64,000 nt of DNA from Pannonibacter phragmitetus_B (GCF_050510895.1 NZ_JBNINT010000001.1:3596001-3660000); one strand, 5' to 3'; shown: positions 49,915 to 62,063, numbered from the stretch's first letter. The notes: generated by a model from the letters alone, not told the origin. Program-made: numbers and translations.

Positions 49915-51482
49915 ATGAGCACCCTGCCCCCATTGCCTGCCCTGTCCCTCACCATTCCCGATGAAGCCGCCATGGTGCGGCTGGCCGAAGACATGGCGGC
50001 CATCCTTGGCCCCGGTGATGTGATCGCGCTCAGCGGAGACCTGGGCGCGGGCAAATCCACCTTCAGCCGCGCCCTGCTGCGCGCCTTTGCCGGTGACCCC
50101 GCGCTGGAAGTGCCGAGCCCCACCTTCACCCTCGTTCAGACCTATGATCTTGGCCGTCTGACCATTTCTCATCTTGATCTTTACCGGCTGGAAGAGCCGG
50201 AGGAGCTGGAGGAACTGGGGCTGGAAGATTTGACGGCCACGGGCGCTGCGCTGATCGAATGGCCGGAAAAGGCCGGCCGTTTTCTGCCCGCCAGCCGGCT
50301 GATCCTGTCCATTGCCCATTCTGGAGCAGATGACGCCAGAGAGGTCACATTCTCGTTTGCCAGTCCTGCCGCTGAAGGCCTCTGGGCGCAGCGGCTGGCG
50401 CGGACGCAGCGCATCCGGGCGCTGGCGGAGGAGGCAGGTCTCACAGGCGCAGAGCGGCGCTATCTGACCGGAGACGCTTCGGCACGCGCCTACGAGGTGA
50501 TACGCACGCCGCAAAAATCTGCGGTGCTGATGAACTCTCCCGCCGCCTATGAACTGGCAAAGCCGGGCGAAATGCCCAGCTACAGCGAGACCGTGCACCG
50601 CGCCCGCACAGTCGATGCCTTCATCGCGCTGACCGGCGAGCTGCGCCGTCGCGGCTACAGCGCACCGGAACTTTATGCCATCGACCGGGAGGCGGGCCTG
50701 CTGCTGCAGGAGAACCTTGGCGGTGCAGGCATCATCACGCCGGACCGCCATCCCATCCCGGAGCGCTATGCCGCCGCCGCAGAGCTTCTGGCGGACATGC
50801 ATGCAGCCACGGACTGGCCGCAGGAACTGCCCGTTACCGGCGTGGATGGCATGGAGCTCGCACGTCACAACATCCCGGCCTATTCGGAACATGCCCTGCT
50901 GACGGAGGCCGACCTTTTCTGGAGTGGTATGTGCCCTGGCGCGCCGGAGCTGATCTTGCCGGCCTGCCCGCAACCCCGAATGCTGAGGAGCGGGCGGAGT
51001 ACCGCGCGCTGTGGCAGATGGCCTTTGCCCGGATCGCAGGTGCCCAGACTGGCTGGGTGATGCGGGACTATCACTCTCCCAACATCCTGTGGCTGACGGA
51101 ACGTGAGGGGCACGCGAAGCTGGGCCTCATCGACTATCAGGACTGTGTCCTTGGCCCCGTCGCCTATGACCTTGCCTCTCTGCTTCTCGATGCAAGGGTG
51201 GATATCCCGCCCGCGCTGGAAGACGAATTGCTGGCCGACTATCTCGCGCGCCGCAAGGCACAGGATACCGGCTTTGACGAAGAGCTGTTCCGGGCCGCCT
51301 ATGCAGTCATGGGCGCGCAACGCATTGCCAAGATCCTGGGCGCCTTCGTGCGGCTGAAATATGCCTATGGCAAGCCGCACTACATGGCTCACATGCCGCG
51401 CATGACAGACTATCTCGACCGCACCCTTGCCCATCCCGCGCTGGCGGAACTGGCTGACTGGTTCCGGGCACGGGTGAGTTAA
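49915..51482 (+). CDS. tsaE: TsaE / AmgK-type phosphotransferase fusion, one frameshift
   Basis: The N-terminal TsaE ATPase (about 1-150; P-loop SGDLGAGKSTFSRALL, PSPTFTLVQTY, HLDLYRLEEPEELEELGLED) serves tRNA t6A synthesis. It is fused to an aminoglycoside-phosphotransferase-fold kinase (about 165-522; WVMRDYHSPNILWL, LGLIDYQD) resembling AmgK, the MurNAc/GlcNAc anomeric kinase. The T4 run 50915-50918 lacks one T. Correction gives DLFLEWYVPWRAG and 522 residues. murU lies downstream, supporting the AmgK reading. The fusion is known in alphaproteobacteria. Confidence 0.9.
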
Positions 51483-51535
51483 CCCGCGCCATCCATGGGC
51501 ATTTGCAAGGCGTCAGACGCCGGATCCCTGATGCC

Positions 51536-51889
51536 TTACGATCTGGCCTTGACGTAGACCCAGGCCAGCTTTCCGGACTTCAGCTGCGCCTCGACCCGGA
51601 TGTAATCATCCACCTCATAGGCATCTGCGGAGGCCAGTTCCTCGTCCGTGATGGTAAACACGGTGCCCTTCACTTCATCGTCCGGATTGCTGCTGGGCAC
51701 GACCACCGGGTGGAACCGCTGTCCGCTCTGGCGCAGAACCTCGGGATCGGTGATCTCGATCATGCTGGTTGTGTAGCCGGTCATGGCATCCTCTTCTCCC
51801 GAAAGCAGCCGCCCGAAGGAAGACTGCTGCACGGAAGGCAGCTGCAGCGTGCCATAGGAAAAGAGCAGAACGGATGCATTCACTGTCAT
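51536..51889 (-). CDS. Gamma-glutamylcyclotransferase (AIG2-like) family protein
   Basis: The 117-residue protein starts at ATG 51889, giving MTVNASVLLFSYGTLQLPSV with the fold's YGTL substrate loop. It ends with LASADAYEVDDYIRVEAQL, where a Glu/Asp-rich turn carries the likely catalytic acid. Family members release 5-oxoproline from gamma-glutamyl compounds, and the substrate here is unknown. It lies opposite in direction to its neighbours, between tsaE-amgK and murU. Confidence 0.8.
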   Translation of the reverse strand: MTVNASVLLFSYGTLQLPSVQQSSFGRLLSGEEDAMTGYTTSMIEITDPEVLRQSGQRFHPVVVPSSNPDDEVKGTVFTITDEELASADAYEVDDYIRVEAQLKSGKLAWVYVKARS

Positions 51890-52184
51890 GGCAAACTCCG
51901 GACCGGAATTTCGAGGCCCCCACCACGAACGCCTGTTTTTTACACAGCTGGAGAAGCTGGTCAAAGGATGCATCGTGATAAATGCTCATGTGCCATCAAG
52001 TTTAAGCCAACCTCTGCCCATACTGCTGGATCCTGGTGGCATAGGGCTCACAAGCCGCACCTGGCCCCACTTGCCTTGAGGGCGCGAAGCAGGCACTGCT
52101 AGGCAGAAGCCCCTGCTTGCCGGGGGCAACGGCATTTCCTATCTCCGGCGGGTGATTTCAACCGGAGCAGCTTGCAGGTTTCTG

Positions 52185-52919
52185 ATGACGAACGGCATTT
52201 TCCGTCCCCATAGCGCAATGATCCTGGCTGCCGGGCTTGGCAAGCGCATGCGCCCGATCACGGCGACGACGCCAAAGCCCCTGATCGAGGTGAATGGCAA
52301 GGCGCTGATCGACCATGGCATGGACAAACTGGCGGCTGCCGGGGTGAAGCGTTGCGTCGTCAACGTGCATTACCTGGCCGATCTGGTGGAGGTGCATGCC
52401 CGCCGCCGCAAGGACCTTGAGATCATCATTTCCGACGAGCGCGAGGCCCTGCTGGAAACCGGCGGCGGCATCACCAAGGCACTGCCGCTGCTGGGCGATG
52501 ACCCGTTCTTCGTGCTGAATGCCGACACCGCCTATTGGGTGGAAGGGGTGAGACCCAATCTGGAACACCTGATCGACGCCTTTGACCCGGAGCGCATGGA
52601 TGCGCTGCTGCTGCTCTCCGACATGGTGAACAGCGCCGGTTATCATGGGCGCGGCGATTTCCTGATGGACCCGAACGGCATTCTGGAACGCCGCCCCGAA
52701 CGCTCGGTTGCACCCTTTGCCTATGCGGGCGCGGCCATTCTGCATCCGCGCCTCTTCCGCGATGCGCCAGAAGGCAAGTTCTCGCTCAACGTGCTGTTTG
52801 ACCGGGCAATCGAAGCCGGGCGTCTGCATGGCACGCTGATGGAAGGCATCTGGCTGCATATCGGCACGCCGGAAGCCATTGCTGAGGCGGAACTCGCCGT
52901 GCGCGAAAGCGCGGACTGA
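52185..52919 (+). CDS. murU: MurNAc-1-phosphate uridylyltransferase MurU-like nucleotidyltransferase
   Basis: The 244-residue sugar-nucleotidyltransferase has the loop MILAAGLGKRMRPITATTPKPLIEVNGK, catalytic FFVLNADTAYW and the C-terminal GIWLHIGTPEAI. With AmgK it forms the cell-wall recycling route that makes UDP-MurNAc and bypasses fosfomycin-sensitive MurA. The start is ATG 52185. It precedes addB by 29 bases. The family call is firm; the MurU role follows from the AmgK neighbour. Confidence 0.87.
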   Translation: MTNGIFRPHSAMILAAGLGKRMRPITATTPKPLIEVNGKALIDHGMDKLAAAGVKRCVVNVHYLADLVEVHARRRKDLEIIISDEREALLETGGGITKALPLLGDDPFFVLNADTAYWVEGVRPNLEHLIDAFDPERMDALLLLSDMVNSAGYHGRGDFLMDPNGILERRPERSVAPFAYAGAAILHPRLFRDAPEGKFSLNVLFDRAIEAGRLHGTLMEGIWLHIGTPEAIAEAELAVRESAD

Positions 52920-52948
52920 AACCCGATCCAGACGGCAGGCAGAGGCAG

Positions 52949-55900
52949 ATGGCAGCGCGGATTTTCTCCATTCCGCCCTCGGCGGATTTTTCCCGGGAGC
53001 TGATCGCAGCGCTGGTGGAAGGACGGCTGATCGAGGGCTTCCGCCCGCTTGATGATCCGCTGCTGCTCTCCGATGTCACCCTCTACCTGCCGACCCGCCG
53101 CGCCGCACGTGCCCTTCCCGCGCTGGTGCAGGAAATGTTCGGCGGGCGTCCCGTTCTGCTGCCGCGCATCCGCCCGCTGGGTGACGCGGATGAGGACTTG
53201 CAGCTTCTCTCCGCCCCCGGCGATGGCGAGGCGCTGCCGCCTGAACTGCCGCCGCTGGAGCGCAAGCTGGCGATGACGCGGCTGGTGATGGGCTGGAAGG
53301 CGGCGCTGCGCCGCCAGGTGCTGGCCCTTGGCGAGGATGAGCCGCTGGGCCTTCCCGCTTCCGCCGCTGATGCCGCTTGGCTGGCCGGTGACCTCATCAC
53401 CCTGATGGACGAGCTGGAAACCGAGGAAGCTGACTGGTCGGCGCTCGCCGGCCTCGTGCCGGAGGACCACGCCCGCTACTGGCAGGTGACGCTCGAATTC
53501 CTCGATATCGTGCGCCTTGCCTGGCCTGCGTATCTGGCCGAATGTGGCGCCATGGACCCCAAGGCCCGCCGTTCGGCGCTGATCCGGCGTGAGGCAGAGC
53601 GCCTGCGCCTCAACCCGCCCAAGGGCCCCGTAATCGCCGCCGGATCAACCGGCACCGTGCCTGCCACCGCCGAACTGCTGCAAGCCATTGCAGACCTGCC
53701 GCAAGGCGCCATCGTGCTGCCGGGGCTGGACATGCGTATGGATGATGCGTCCTGGGCAGCCCTTGGCCGCGCCCCGCAGCGGCGGGTGAATGCGGGCAAG
53801 GCCGCCCTGCCGCAGGACGAGCCCAGCGCCAACGGGCATCCGCAATATGGCTTGAAGCAGCTGCTCGACCGGCTGGGCGTGGACCGGCGCGAGGTGGTGC
53901 AGCTTTGCCTGCCGGAAACGCCGCAGCTGGCCGCCCGCGAAGCGCTGGTGAGCGAGGCCCTGCGCCCGGCATCGACCACCGACGAATGGACCTCCTTCCT
54001 GCAGCAGACCCCGGCGGAAGAACGCAAGGCGGCGCTTGACGGGGTGGAGCTGGTGATTGCCCGCAACGAAGCCGGGGAGGCGCTGAGCCTTGCCATCGCC
54101 CTGCGCGAAGCGGTGGAGCGCGGCGAGACGGCGGCGCTCGTTTCCCCGACCGCCTGCTCGCCCGCCGCGTGGCGGAAGAGCTGGGCCGCTGGAACATCAC
54201 CGTGGATGACAGTGCCGGACGCCCGCTCGACCAGACGCCGCCCGCCGTGCTGGCCATGCTGGCCGCACGCCTTGCGCTCGAAGGCTGCGCGCCGCTGGAT
54301 CTGCTGGCCCTGCTGAAACATCCGCTGGCCCGCCTCGGGCTGGATACAAAGACATCCGCTCTGCCGCCCGCTCGCTGGAGCGCGGCGTGCTTCGCGGGCC
54401 TGCGCCGAAATTCGGCTCTCGCGGACTGCCTGATGCGATCGCCGCCGCACGCCTTGCGGCCGAAGATGCCCATACGCCCCGCTGGAAGAAGCTGGTGGAA
54501 GAAGACTGGGCAGCAGTCAGCGATCTTGCCAACCGGCTGATTACGGCGCTGGAGCCGCTGGAATGCCTGCTGGAGCGGAAGGAGCCCGTTCCCGTCGATG
54601 AACTCGCCCGTGCCCATGCCAGGGTGCTGCAACAGATTGCTGGCGACCCCGCCGGCTCGGATGCAGAGCTTTACCGGGGCGAGACGGGCGACGCGCTGGC
54701 GCTGATGCTGACCGGGCTGATGGACAGCAGCCGTGCGGGCCTTGCCGTGCCTGCCCGCGAATGGCCTTCCGTCTTCGCCGCGCTGATTGCCGGAACCGCC
54801 GTGCGACGGCGCCTGCCGGGCGATCCGCGGGTGCAGATCCTCGGCCCCATGGAAGCGCGCCTGCAGCGGCCCGATCTGGTCATTCTCGGCGGGCTCAATG
54901 AGGGCATCTGGCCGCAGCGCACCCGCAACGATCCATGGCTCAACCGCCCGATGAAGCGTGACATGGGGCTGGAGCCGCCTGAGCGGCGCATTGGGGCTGG
55001 AGCCCATGACTTCGTGCAAGGGCTGGGCGCACGCCGGGTGATCCTTTCCCGCGCCAGCCGCGCCGATGGCGCACCCACCGTCACCTCACGCTGGCTGCAA
55101 AGGCTGCTGACACTGGCCGGACCTGAAGCGGAAGCTGCCTTGCTGGAACGCGGGCGCCGCTGGACGGAGCTTGCTGGCCTCCTCGACCTTGCGGAAGGCC
55201 CGGTCACCCCGGCAGAGCGGCCCGCCCCGAAGCCGCCGCTGAGCGCAAGGCCGGTGCGCCTGTCCGTCACCGAAGTCGAACGGCTGGTGCGTGATCCTTA
55301 CGCCATCTTTGCCCGCCGCATTCTCGGCCTTGAGCCGGTGGACCCCATCGGTGGCTCGCCGACGCTGGCGGACAAGGGCTCGATCATCCATGACGCGCTG
55401 GCGCTGTTCCTGTCCGAATGGCACGGTGATCTGGACCACAAGGCCGTGTCGCGGCTGGTCGAAATCGGCGCGGACCTGTTTGCCCCGCTTGATGCCTTCC
55501 CCGCCATCCGCGCCCTGTGGTGGCCACGCTTCCTGCGCATTGCCGAGGAATTCGTGGCCTTTGAACGCCAGCGCGAGCCATCCATCCGCCAGCGTTTCCT
55601 CGAAATTTCCGGCGGTGTCGAGTTGACCCTGCCGGGCGCAGAATTCCGGCTGACGGGCCGCGCCGACCGCATCGACCTGATGCAGGACGGCACGCTGGCT
55701 GTAATCGACTACAAGACCGGCGCCGTGCCCAGCATCAAGCAGGTGGAAGCGCTGCTCTCGCCGCAGCTGCCGCTGGAAGTGGCCATGATCCGGCGCGGCG
55801 GCTTCAGCAGCGTGCCTGCGGGCGATCCGGTGTCCGATATGCTCTACATCGAATTGAAAGGCGGACGCACGGCGCTGAAGGTGGAATCACGCCAGCCGAA

Positions 55901-56090
55901 GGACCGCACCATCGAGGAACTGGCGGAAGATGCCTGGAAACGCCTGGAACAGCTGGTGGCCGCCTATCAGGACGAGGGGCGCGGCTATCTCTCCCGTGCA
56001 AGGGTGGAGAAGGAGCGCGACCTCAACGGCCCCTATGATCACCTTGCCCGCGTGAAGGAATGGGCCAGCGGTTCGGAGGACAGCGAATGA
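52949..56090 (+). CDS. addB: Double-strand break repair protein AddB, two frameshifts
   Basis: This subunit of the AddAB helicase-nuclease processes DNA ends for RecA. Seen: an inactivated-helicase-type N-terminus (YLPTRRAARALPALVQEM), GGLNEGIWPQRTRNDPWLNRP, and the C-terminal PD-(D/E)XK nuclease (GRADRIDLMQDGTLAVIDYKTG). Two one-base losses (CCCC 54144-54147 and near G 54351) break the frame. Restored, the protein has 1047 residues, the normal size. It is coupled to addA by ATGA. Confidence 0.93.
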
Positions 56091-59000
56091 GCGGGCCACA
56101 GATCCCCTTGCAACGCTGCAGCGGCAGGACCTTGCCTCACGGCCTCACGCCTCGGCTTGGGTGAGCGCCAATGCGGGCTCGGGCAAGACCTTCGTTCTCT
56201 CCCGCCGGGTGGTGCGCCAGCTGCTGGATGGCACCGATCCCTCGCGCATTCTGTGCCTCACCTTCACCAAGGCGGCCGCTGCCGAGATGGCAACCCGTGT
56301 GTTCAAGATCCTCGGCCAATGGATCGCGCTGAGCGATGATGAGCTGGCAAAGGAAATTGCAGCCATCGACGGAACGCCCCCGTCCCGCGCCCGTCTGGCC
56401 GGGGCGCGGCGGCTGTTTGCGCGGGCGCTGGAAACACCGGGCGGGCTGAAAATCCAGACCATCCACGCCTTCTGCGAGGCGCTGCTGCACCAGTTTCCGC
56501 TGGAAGCCAATGTGGCCGGGCATTTCTCCGTGCTGGACGACCGGCTGGCGGCAGAGCTGATGGCGGAAGCCCGCGCCTTTGTGCTGCATGCGGCAGAGAC
56601 CGAGCCGGAAAGCCCGCTGGGCGCGGCCTTGCAACGGCTGATCGGGCTGATGCCGGATGCGGCGGTGGAAGATGTGCTGGCTGAGGCAATCAACCGGCGC
56701 GATGCCTTGCGCAACTGGATCGTCAGTGCCGGAGATCTGGACGCGGCACTCGAAACCCTTGCGCGGGATTTCGGGCTGGAGCCGGACGCAAGTCTTGAGG
56801 CGCTGGACAAGGAGCTTCTGGAAGGCCGCCTCATCCGCGATCCACTGGCCGTTGCCGAAGCCTTGCGGCTGGGCACCAAGACCGACGGTGACAAGGCGGA
56901 CCTTCTGGCTGCCGCCGCCGAAGGACTGAAGCCCGGCGGCGATCCCGCCGCCTTCCGCCACAACTGGCTGCGGGTGTTCTTCACGCAGGCCATGGAACCG
57001 GCCAAGCGCCTGTGTACGGCTGGCGTCACCAAGCAGTTTCCGCAAGTGGCCGAGGACATGCAGGCCGAGCAGGCCCGGCTTGTGGCCCTGCTGGACAAGC
57101 GCCGGGCGATTGTCACGCTGGAAGGCACCGCCGCCATCTTCCGCCTCGCCGACGGGGTGATCGGCCATTACGAGGCAGGCAAGGCACGGCGCGGGTTGCT
57201 GGATTTCGAAGATCTCGTCGTGCGCGCCGCCAATCTTCTGGCCAACAGCGATGCGGCCCAGTGGGTACAGTTCAAGCTGGATCAGGGCCTTGACCACATT
57301 CTGGTGGACGAGGCGCAGGACACGAGCCCCCGGCAGTGGCAGGTGATCCGCTCGCTGGCGGAGGAATTCTTCTCCGGCGAGGGCGCAAGGCGCGGGCCGC
57401 GCACCATCTTCGCAGTGGGCGACGAGAAGCAGTCGATCTATTCCTTTCAAGGAGCCGTCCCCGCCTATTTCGACGAAATGCGCCGCTATTTCGACAAGCG
57501 CGCCGGGCAGGCGGACCAGCCGTTCCATCCGGTGGAGCTGCAGCTTTCCTTCCGCTCGACACCCGATGTGCTGGGCGCGGTGGACCGTGTGTTCCTGCCC
57601 GCCGAAGCCCATGCTGGCCTGTCGCAGGAGCTTCGCCCCCGGTGCATGAGGCGATCCGCCGCGATCCGGGGCTCGTTGAAATCTGGCCGCTGGAAGAGCC
57701 GCTTGAGAGCGAGGAGCCAGAGGACTGGACCCTGCCGGTGGACCATCTGGGCACCGGCTCGCCCATGCTGCGGGTGGCCAAGCGCATTGCCGCGACTTTG
57801 CGCCGGTGGATGGACGAAGGCACCGCTGGGCCCGGCGACGTGATGATCCTGGTACGCAAGCGCGGCCCCTTTGTGGAAGCGCTGAACCGGGAGATGAAAC
57901 GGCTGGGCGTACCTGCCGCAGGCAGTGACCGGCTGGTGCTGACCGAGCATATCGCGGTGATGGATCTGGTTGCCCTTGGCCGCTTCATGCTGCTGCCGGA
58001 AGATGATCTGTCGCTGGCCGCGGTGCTGAAGAGCCCGCTGTTTGGCCTTGATGACGATGCCCTGCTGGAAATTGCCCGCGATCCGGTGGAGCGGCTGCGC
58101 CCCGGCACCCTGTGGCAGGGGCTTTTAAAGAAGGCGGAGGACGGAAACCGCTGGGACCGTGTGCGTCAGCAACTGGAAGCCTGGCGGGCGCGGGCCGACT
58201 TCATGCCGCCCTTCGAGTTTTACGCAAGGCTGCTGTCCGTCGATGGCGGGCGGCGGGCCTTCCGGGGCCGCATGGGCCCCGAAGTGGACGACGTGCTGGA
58301 CGAGTTTCTGGCGCTGGCCATGGGCTATGAGCAGACCGGCATTCCCGGCCTTGAAGGCTTCCTCGCCTGGCTCGCCGCTGCTCCCACCGAGATCAAGCGC
58401 GAGCTGACAAATGCCGCCGGGCTGGTGCGCATCATGACTGTGCACGGCTCCAAGGGGCTGGAGGCGCCGATTGTCATTCTGGTGGACCCGTGCAACGCCC
58501 CCGTCAGCAGCCATCACGATCCGTCCTTCCTCCCCTTCAAGCCGAAGGACGACGCAGAACAGGCGCCCGCACTGGTATGGCTGCCGGTGAAGGCAGAGCG
58601 CATGAGCTGGCAAACCGAGGCCATCGACAAGTTCCGCGCCAGTGCCGCCGAGGAATACCGGCGCCTGCTTTATGTCGCCATGACCCGCGCCGAGGACCGG
58701 CTGATTGTCTGCGGCTGGCAGCCTGCCAAGGGCCCGAAAGAAGGCTGCTGGTATGATCTGGCCGCCAGCGCGCTGAAGCCGGAAGCCGAGGAAGTGACAG
58801 CCCCTGATGGCACCGTCACCGCATGGCTGTGGCGTAAGCCCGGCACCGATCCGGCAGCGCCGTTGAAGAAGCACAGTGCCCACGCTGAGCCTGAAGCCGA
58901 GAAACCTGCTTCCGCCGTGCCGGAGTGGCTGACCCGTCCGGTGACACCGCCCGCCCGCATGCCCCGGCTTCAGCCCTCCCGCGTGTTTGAAGCGATGGAG

Positions 59001-59602
59001 ATGAAGGAGGGCATCGAGGCGCCGGACGGGCTTTCGGCGCTGGAAGCGCACCGGCAGGCCGAAGCCTATCCGCTGGAGCGCGGCCGCCTGCTGCACCGGC
59101 TGCTGGAGCTGCTGCCGGATTTGCCGGAGGCGGAGCGTGCCGCCGCCGGGCGCCGCTTTGTCGAAACCTCCCTGCCCGCCCGCTTTGCCGCCCGCAAGGA
59201 TGAGCTGCTGGGCGAGGTGATGGCCATTCTGGAAGACCCGGATCTCTACCCCTCTTTGCCCCTGGCGGGCGGGCGGAAGTGCCCATTTCCGGGCATATGG
59301 TGACGGCAGACGGAGTGACGGCTTTCGTCTCCGGCCAGATTGACCGGCTGGTGGTGAGCGCGGATGAAGTGCTGATTGCCGACTACAAGACCAACCGGCA
59401 CGTACCGGCGGACGCCGCCGGCATCCCGCCGGACTATCTTGCACAGCTTGCCGTCTACCGGCGGCTGCTGATGGACATCTATCCCGGCCGCAAGGTGACG
59501 GCGGCACTGCTGTGGACGACTGCGCCAAAACTGATGCCCGTGCCCGGCGATGCACTGGACGCAGTGCTGGCAAACCTGAAGAGCACGGGCCAGATTACTT
59601 GA
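56087..59602 (+). CDS. addA: Double-strand break repair helicase AddA, three frameshifts
   Basis: This UvrD-type helicase-nuclease has the Walker A SANAGSGKTFVLSRRVV, TFTKAAAAEMATRV, IQTIHAFCEALL, DEAQDTSPRQW, VGDEKQSIYSFQGA, TVHGSKGLEAPIV and the C-terminal nuclease IADYKTNR. One-base losses at 56101, in CCCCC 57636-57640 and in CCCC 59249-59252 split the gene. Restoring them gives MSGPQDPLATLQRQDLAS at the start and 1172 residues. The ATG at 56087 overlaps the addB stop. Three breaks in one gene whose partner also breaks twice argues for sequencing error. Confidence 0.93.
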
Positions 59603-59698
59603 CGCAGAAGGTCCGCCTTCCTACCTTCGGTTCAACGCAACAAGGTGAGTCCGCGCAAACGCCTGTTTCAGGGACCACCGCATGGAAAGTGAACGAAA

Positions 59699-60019
59699 AT
59701 GGCTACCACCGCAGTCACCGACGCCAGCTTTGACGCCGACGTCCTCAAGTCGTCCGAGCCGGTCGTGGTTGATTTCTGGGCCGAGTGGTGCGGCCCGTGC
59801 AAGATGATTGCCCCGGCTCTTGAGGAAATTTCCGACGAGATGGCCGGTCAGGTGAAAATCGCCAAGATCAACATCGACGAGAACCAGGAAATGGCCGTGA
59901 AGTATGGCGTCCGTTCCATTCCGATGCTCGTGATGTTCAAGAACGGCGAGCCAATGGCTGTTCAGGTCGGCGCAGCTCCCAAGAGCAAGCTGTCCGACTG
60001 GATCAAGAGCGCCCTCTGA
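59699..60019 (+). CDS. trxA: Thioredoxin
   Basis: The 106-residue classical thioredoxin has the active site WAEWCGPCKMIAP, the cis-Pro loop RSIPMLVMF and the end SKLSDWIKSAL. It reduces disulfides in the cytoplasm. It lies 97 bases after addA, the conserved addA-trxA neighbourhood. GTGAACGAAA precedes the ATG, so the ribosome-binding site is weak. Confidence 0.97.
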   Translation: MATTAVTDASFDADVLKSSEPVVVDFWAEWCGPCKMIAPALEEISDEMAGQVKIAKINIDENQEMAVKYGVRSIPMLVMFKNGEPMAVQVGAAPKSKLSDWIKSAL

Positions 60020-60222
60020 TCCAGCAGCTTTGTTTCCCGCCACGCACCATGACCCTGCGCGCAGAGGTTGGCAGCGGCGGCGGGAATGGATAAAGACAGC
60101 CGCAGGCCGCTTTCAGCCACGGGCAAGCAACGGGTGAGACGTTTTCCTTGCGGAAACCCACCCTGCCTGACGGTGAAACGGCCTGCGTTTTCATGTTCGC
60201 AGACCCAATTGATGGAACCCAG

Positions 60223-60828
60223 ATGACCGACGAGAACAAGACCCCCGAAGCGGAAAACGAAGCAGCCGCTGCGCCCGAGGCCGGGACCACCGTCGATCCC
60301 ATTGAGGCTCTCCAGGCGGAGAACGCGGAGCTGAAGGACCGTGCGCTGCGCGTCATGGCCGAAATGGAAAACCTGCGCCGCCGCACGGAGAAGGAAATCA
60401 AGGATACCCGCGTCTATGCTGTGACCGGGTTTGCCCGCGACATCCTGACCGTTTCCGACAACCTGCGCCGCGCGCTGGATGCCCTTCCGGGCGATGCCCG
60501 CGAGAGCGCCGATGCCGGTCTGACTGCGCTGATCGAAGGCGTGGAAATGACCGAGCGCGAGCTGCTGAACCAGCTCGACAAGCATGGCGTCAAGAAGCTC
60601 GACCCGGCAGGCCAGAAGTTTGATCCGAACTTCCATCAGGCCATGTTCGAGGTGCCCAACACCGAAGTGCCGAACAACACCGTCGTGCAGGTGGTACAAG
60701 CCGGTTACGTCATCGGTGACCGCGTACTGCGCCCTGCGCTCGTCGGCGTGTCCAAGGGCGGCCCCAAGGAAGCGCCGCAGGCAGGCCCCGCTGATGGCCA
60801 AACGGGCGGCGTCGACACCACGGCCTGA
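60223..60828 (+). CDS. grpE: Nucleotide exchange factor GrpE
   Basis: GrpE releases ADP from DnaK. The acidic N-terminus (MTDENKTPEAENEAAAAPEA) leads into the long dimerisation helix (LQAENAELKDRALRVMAEMENLRRRTEKE) and the beta domain (FDPNFHQAMFEVPN, GYVIGDRVLRPALVGVSKGG). The 201 residues run from ATG 60223. A terminator follows. dnaK/dnaJ and hrcA are not in the window and no CIRCE element is visible. Confidence 0.95.
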   Translation: MTDENKTPEAENEAAAAPEAGTTVDPIEALQAENAELKDRALRVMAEMENLRRRTEKEIKDTRVYAVTGFARDILTVSDNLRRALDALPGDARESADAGLTALIEGVEMTERELLNQLDKHGVKKLDPAGQKFDPNFHQAMFEVPNTEVPNNTVVQVVQAGYVIGDRVLRPALVGVSKGGPKEAPQAGPADGQTGGVDTTA

Positions 60829-60857
60829 CCCCTCTCGCAAGGGCGGAAGATCTTCAG

Positions 60858-60890
60858 GAGGCGGCTCCCGGCAGCGGGGCCGCCTCTTTC
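60858..60890 (+). terminator. Terminator of grpE
   Basis: GAGGCGGC (60858-60865) pairs with GCCGCCTC (60879-60886), extended by inner CCCG/CGGG pairs and followed by TTTCGCTTT. It lies 30 bases after the grpE stop. Confidence 0.8.
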
Positions 60891-60928
60891 GCTTTGGTAA
60901 CCCTGTTCCAGGACGGTAAGCTCAAGAC

Positions 60929-61874
60929 ATGAGCGACACTGATTCCCTGCTGATCACCGCAACACCGGAGCTGAACGCCCGCGTTGGCGCATGGCTGGAT
61001 CATCTGGGGGACGAACGGCGGCTCGCGGACAAGACACTTGTCGCCTATGAGCGCGATGTACGCCAGTTTCTGCGGTTCCTGACGGGGCATCTGGGCGGGG
61101 CGCCGGATCTCAAGGACGTGCAGGAGTTGAAGCCTGCAGACTTCCGCGCCTTCATGGCCCGGCGCCGTACTGGCGGAACGGGCAGCCGCTCGCTGGCGCG
61201 CGGCCTTGCGGGCATCCGCTCCTTTCTTGGCTTCCTGGAACGACAGGGCGAGGTGAATGCCGCCGCCGCCGGTGCCGTTCGTGCGCCGCGCCAGCCGCGC
61301 TCCCTGCCCAAGCCCCTTACCGCTTCCGATGCAACGGCTGTTGCCTCCGGCGAGTTAGCGATGGAAAGCGAGGCCTGGATCGAAGCCCGCAATGCGGCCG
61401 TTCTGACGCTCCTTTATGGCTGCGGACTGCGCATTTCCGAGGCCCTGTCGATCACCGGACGCAATGCGCCGCGCACCGGCACCCGCAGCTTGCGCATCAT
61501 GGGCAAGGGCGGCAAGGAACGGGTGGTGCCGGTGCTGCCTGTCGTCTGCGAGGCGGTGGAAGCCTACCTGAAACTTTGCCCCTACACGCCGGAGCCCAAC
61601 GGACCGCTGTTCTTCGGTGCAAGAGGGGGCGCTCAATCCGCGCCTTATCCAGCTTGCCATGGCCAAACTGCGCGGAGCACTCGGCCTGCCGGACAGCGCC
61701 ACACCGCATGCCCTGCGCCACTCCTTCGCGACCCACCTTCTTGCCGGAGGCGGGGACCTGCGTACAATTCAGGAGCTTTTGGGCCACGCCAGCCTTTCCA
61801 CCACCCAGATTTATACGGAAGTGGATGCGGCGAGATTGCTTGAGGCCTATGACAAGGCTCACCCGCGAAAATAA
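60929..61874 (+). CDS. xerC: Tyrosine recombinase XerC, one frameshift
   Basis: XerC resolves chromosome dimers at dif. It has the N-terminal SAM-like domain (LADKTLVAYERDVRQFLRFL) and catalytic domain with Arg in YGCGLRISEAL, Lys in GKGGKERVVP, HALRHSFATHLL, LGHASLSTTQIYT with the nucleophile Tyr, and AAHPR-like end KAHPRK. The G5 run 61625-61629 is off by one (either one G too many or two missing). Corrected length is about 314 residues. As a housekeeping recombinase with its full active site, it is not a mobile-element integrase. Confidence 0.92.
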
Positions 61875-62063
61875 AAAAATAAAAGAATGCCTTGCATAAG
61901 CCTCATTCTGCCGTCACAGTAAGTCCATCGTCTTTTTGGGCCTGACTTGGCTGTTTGCGGTGTCAACGATATCGACCCGCCAAATCTTTCTTCGAAAAAT
62001 CCGGCGATGTATCGACGCCTGTCCTGAGGGGCGGGTATGACTCTTTTGCAAGGTACTATCATC

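Noticed and set aside
60020..60222. Heat-shock control element (CIRCE or sigma32 promoter) before grpE
   Set aside because: No CIRCE inverted repeat and no convincing sigma32 boxes could be read.
60929..61874. xerC as a mobile-element integrase
   Set aside because: Sequence and neighbourhood fit chromosomal XerC; no flanking repeats or element genes.
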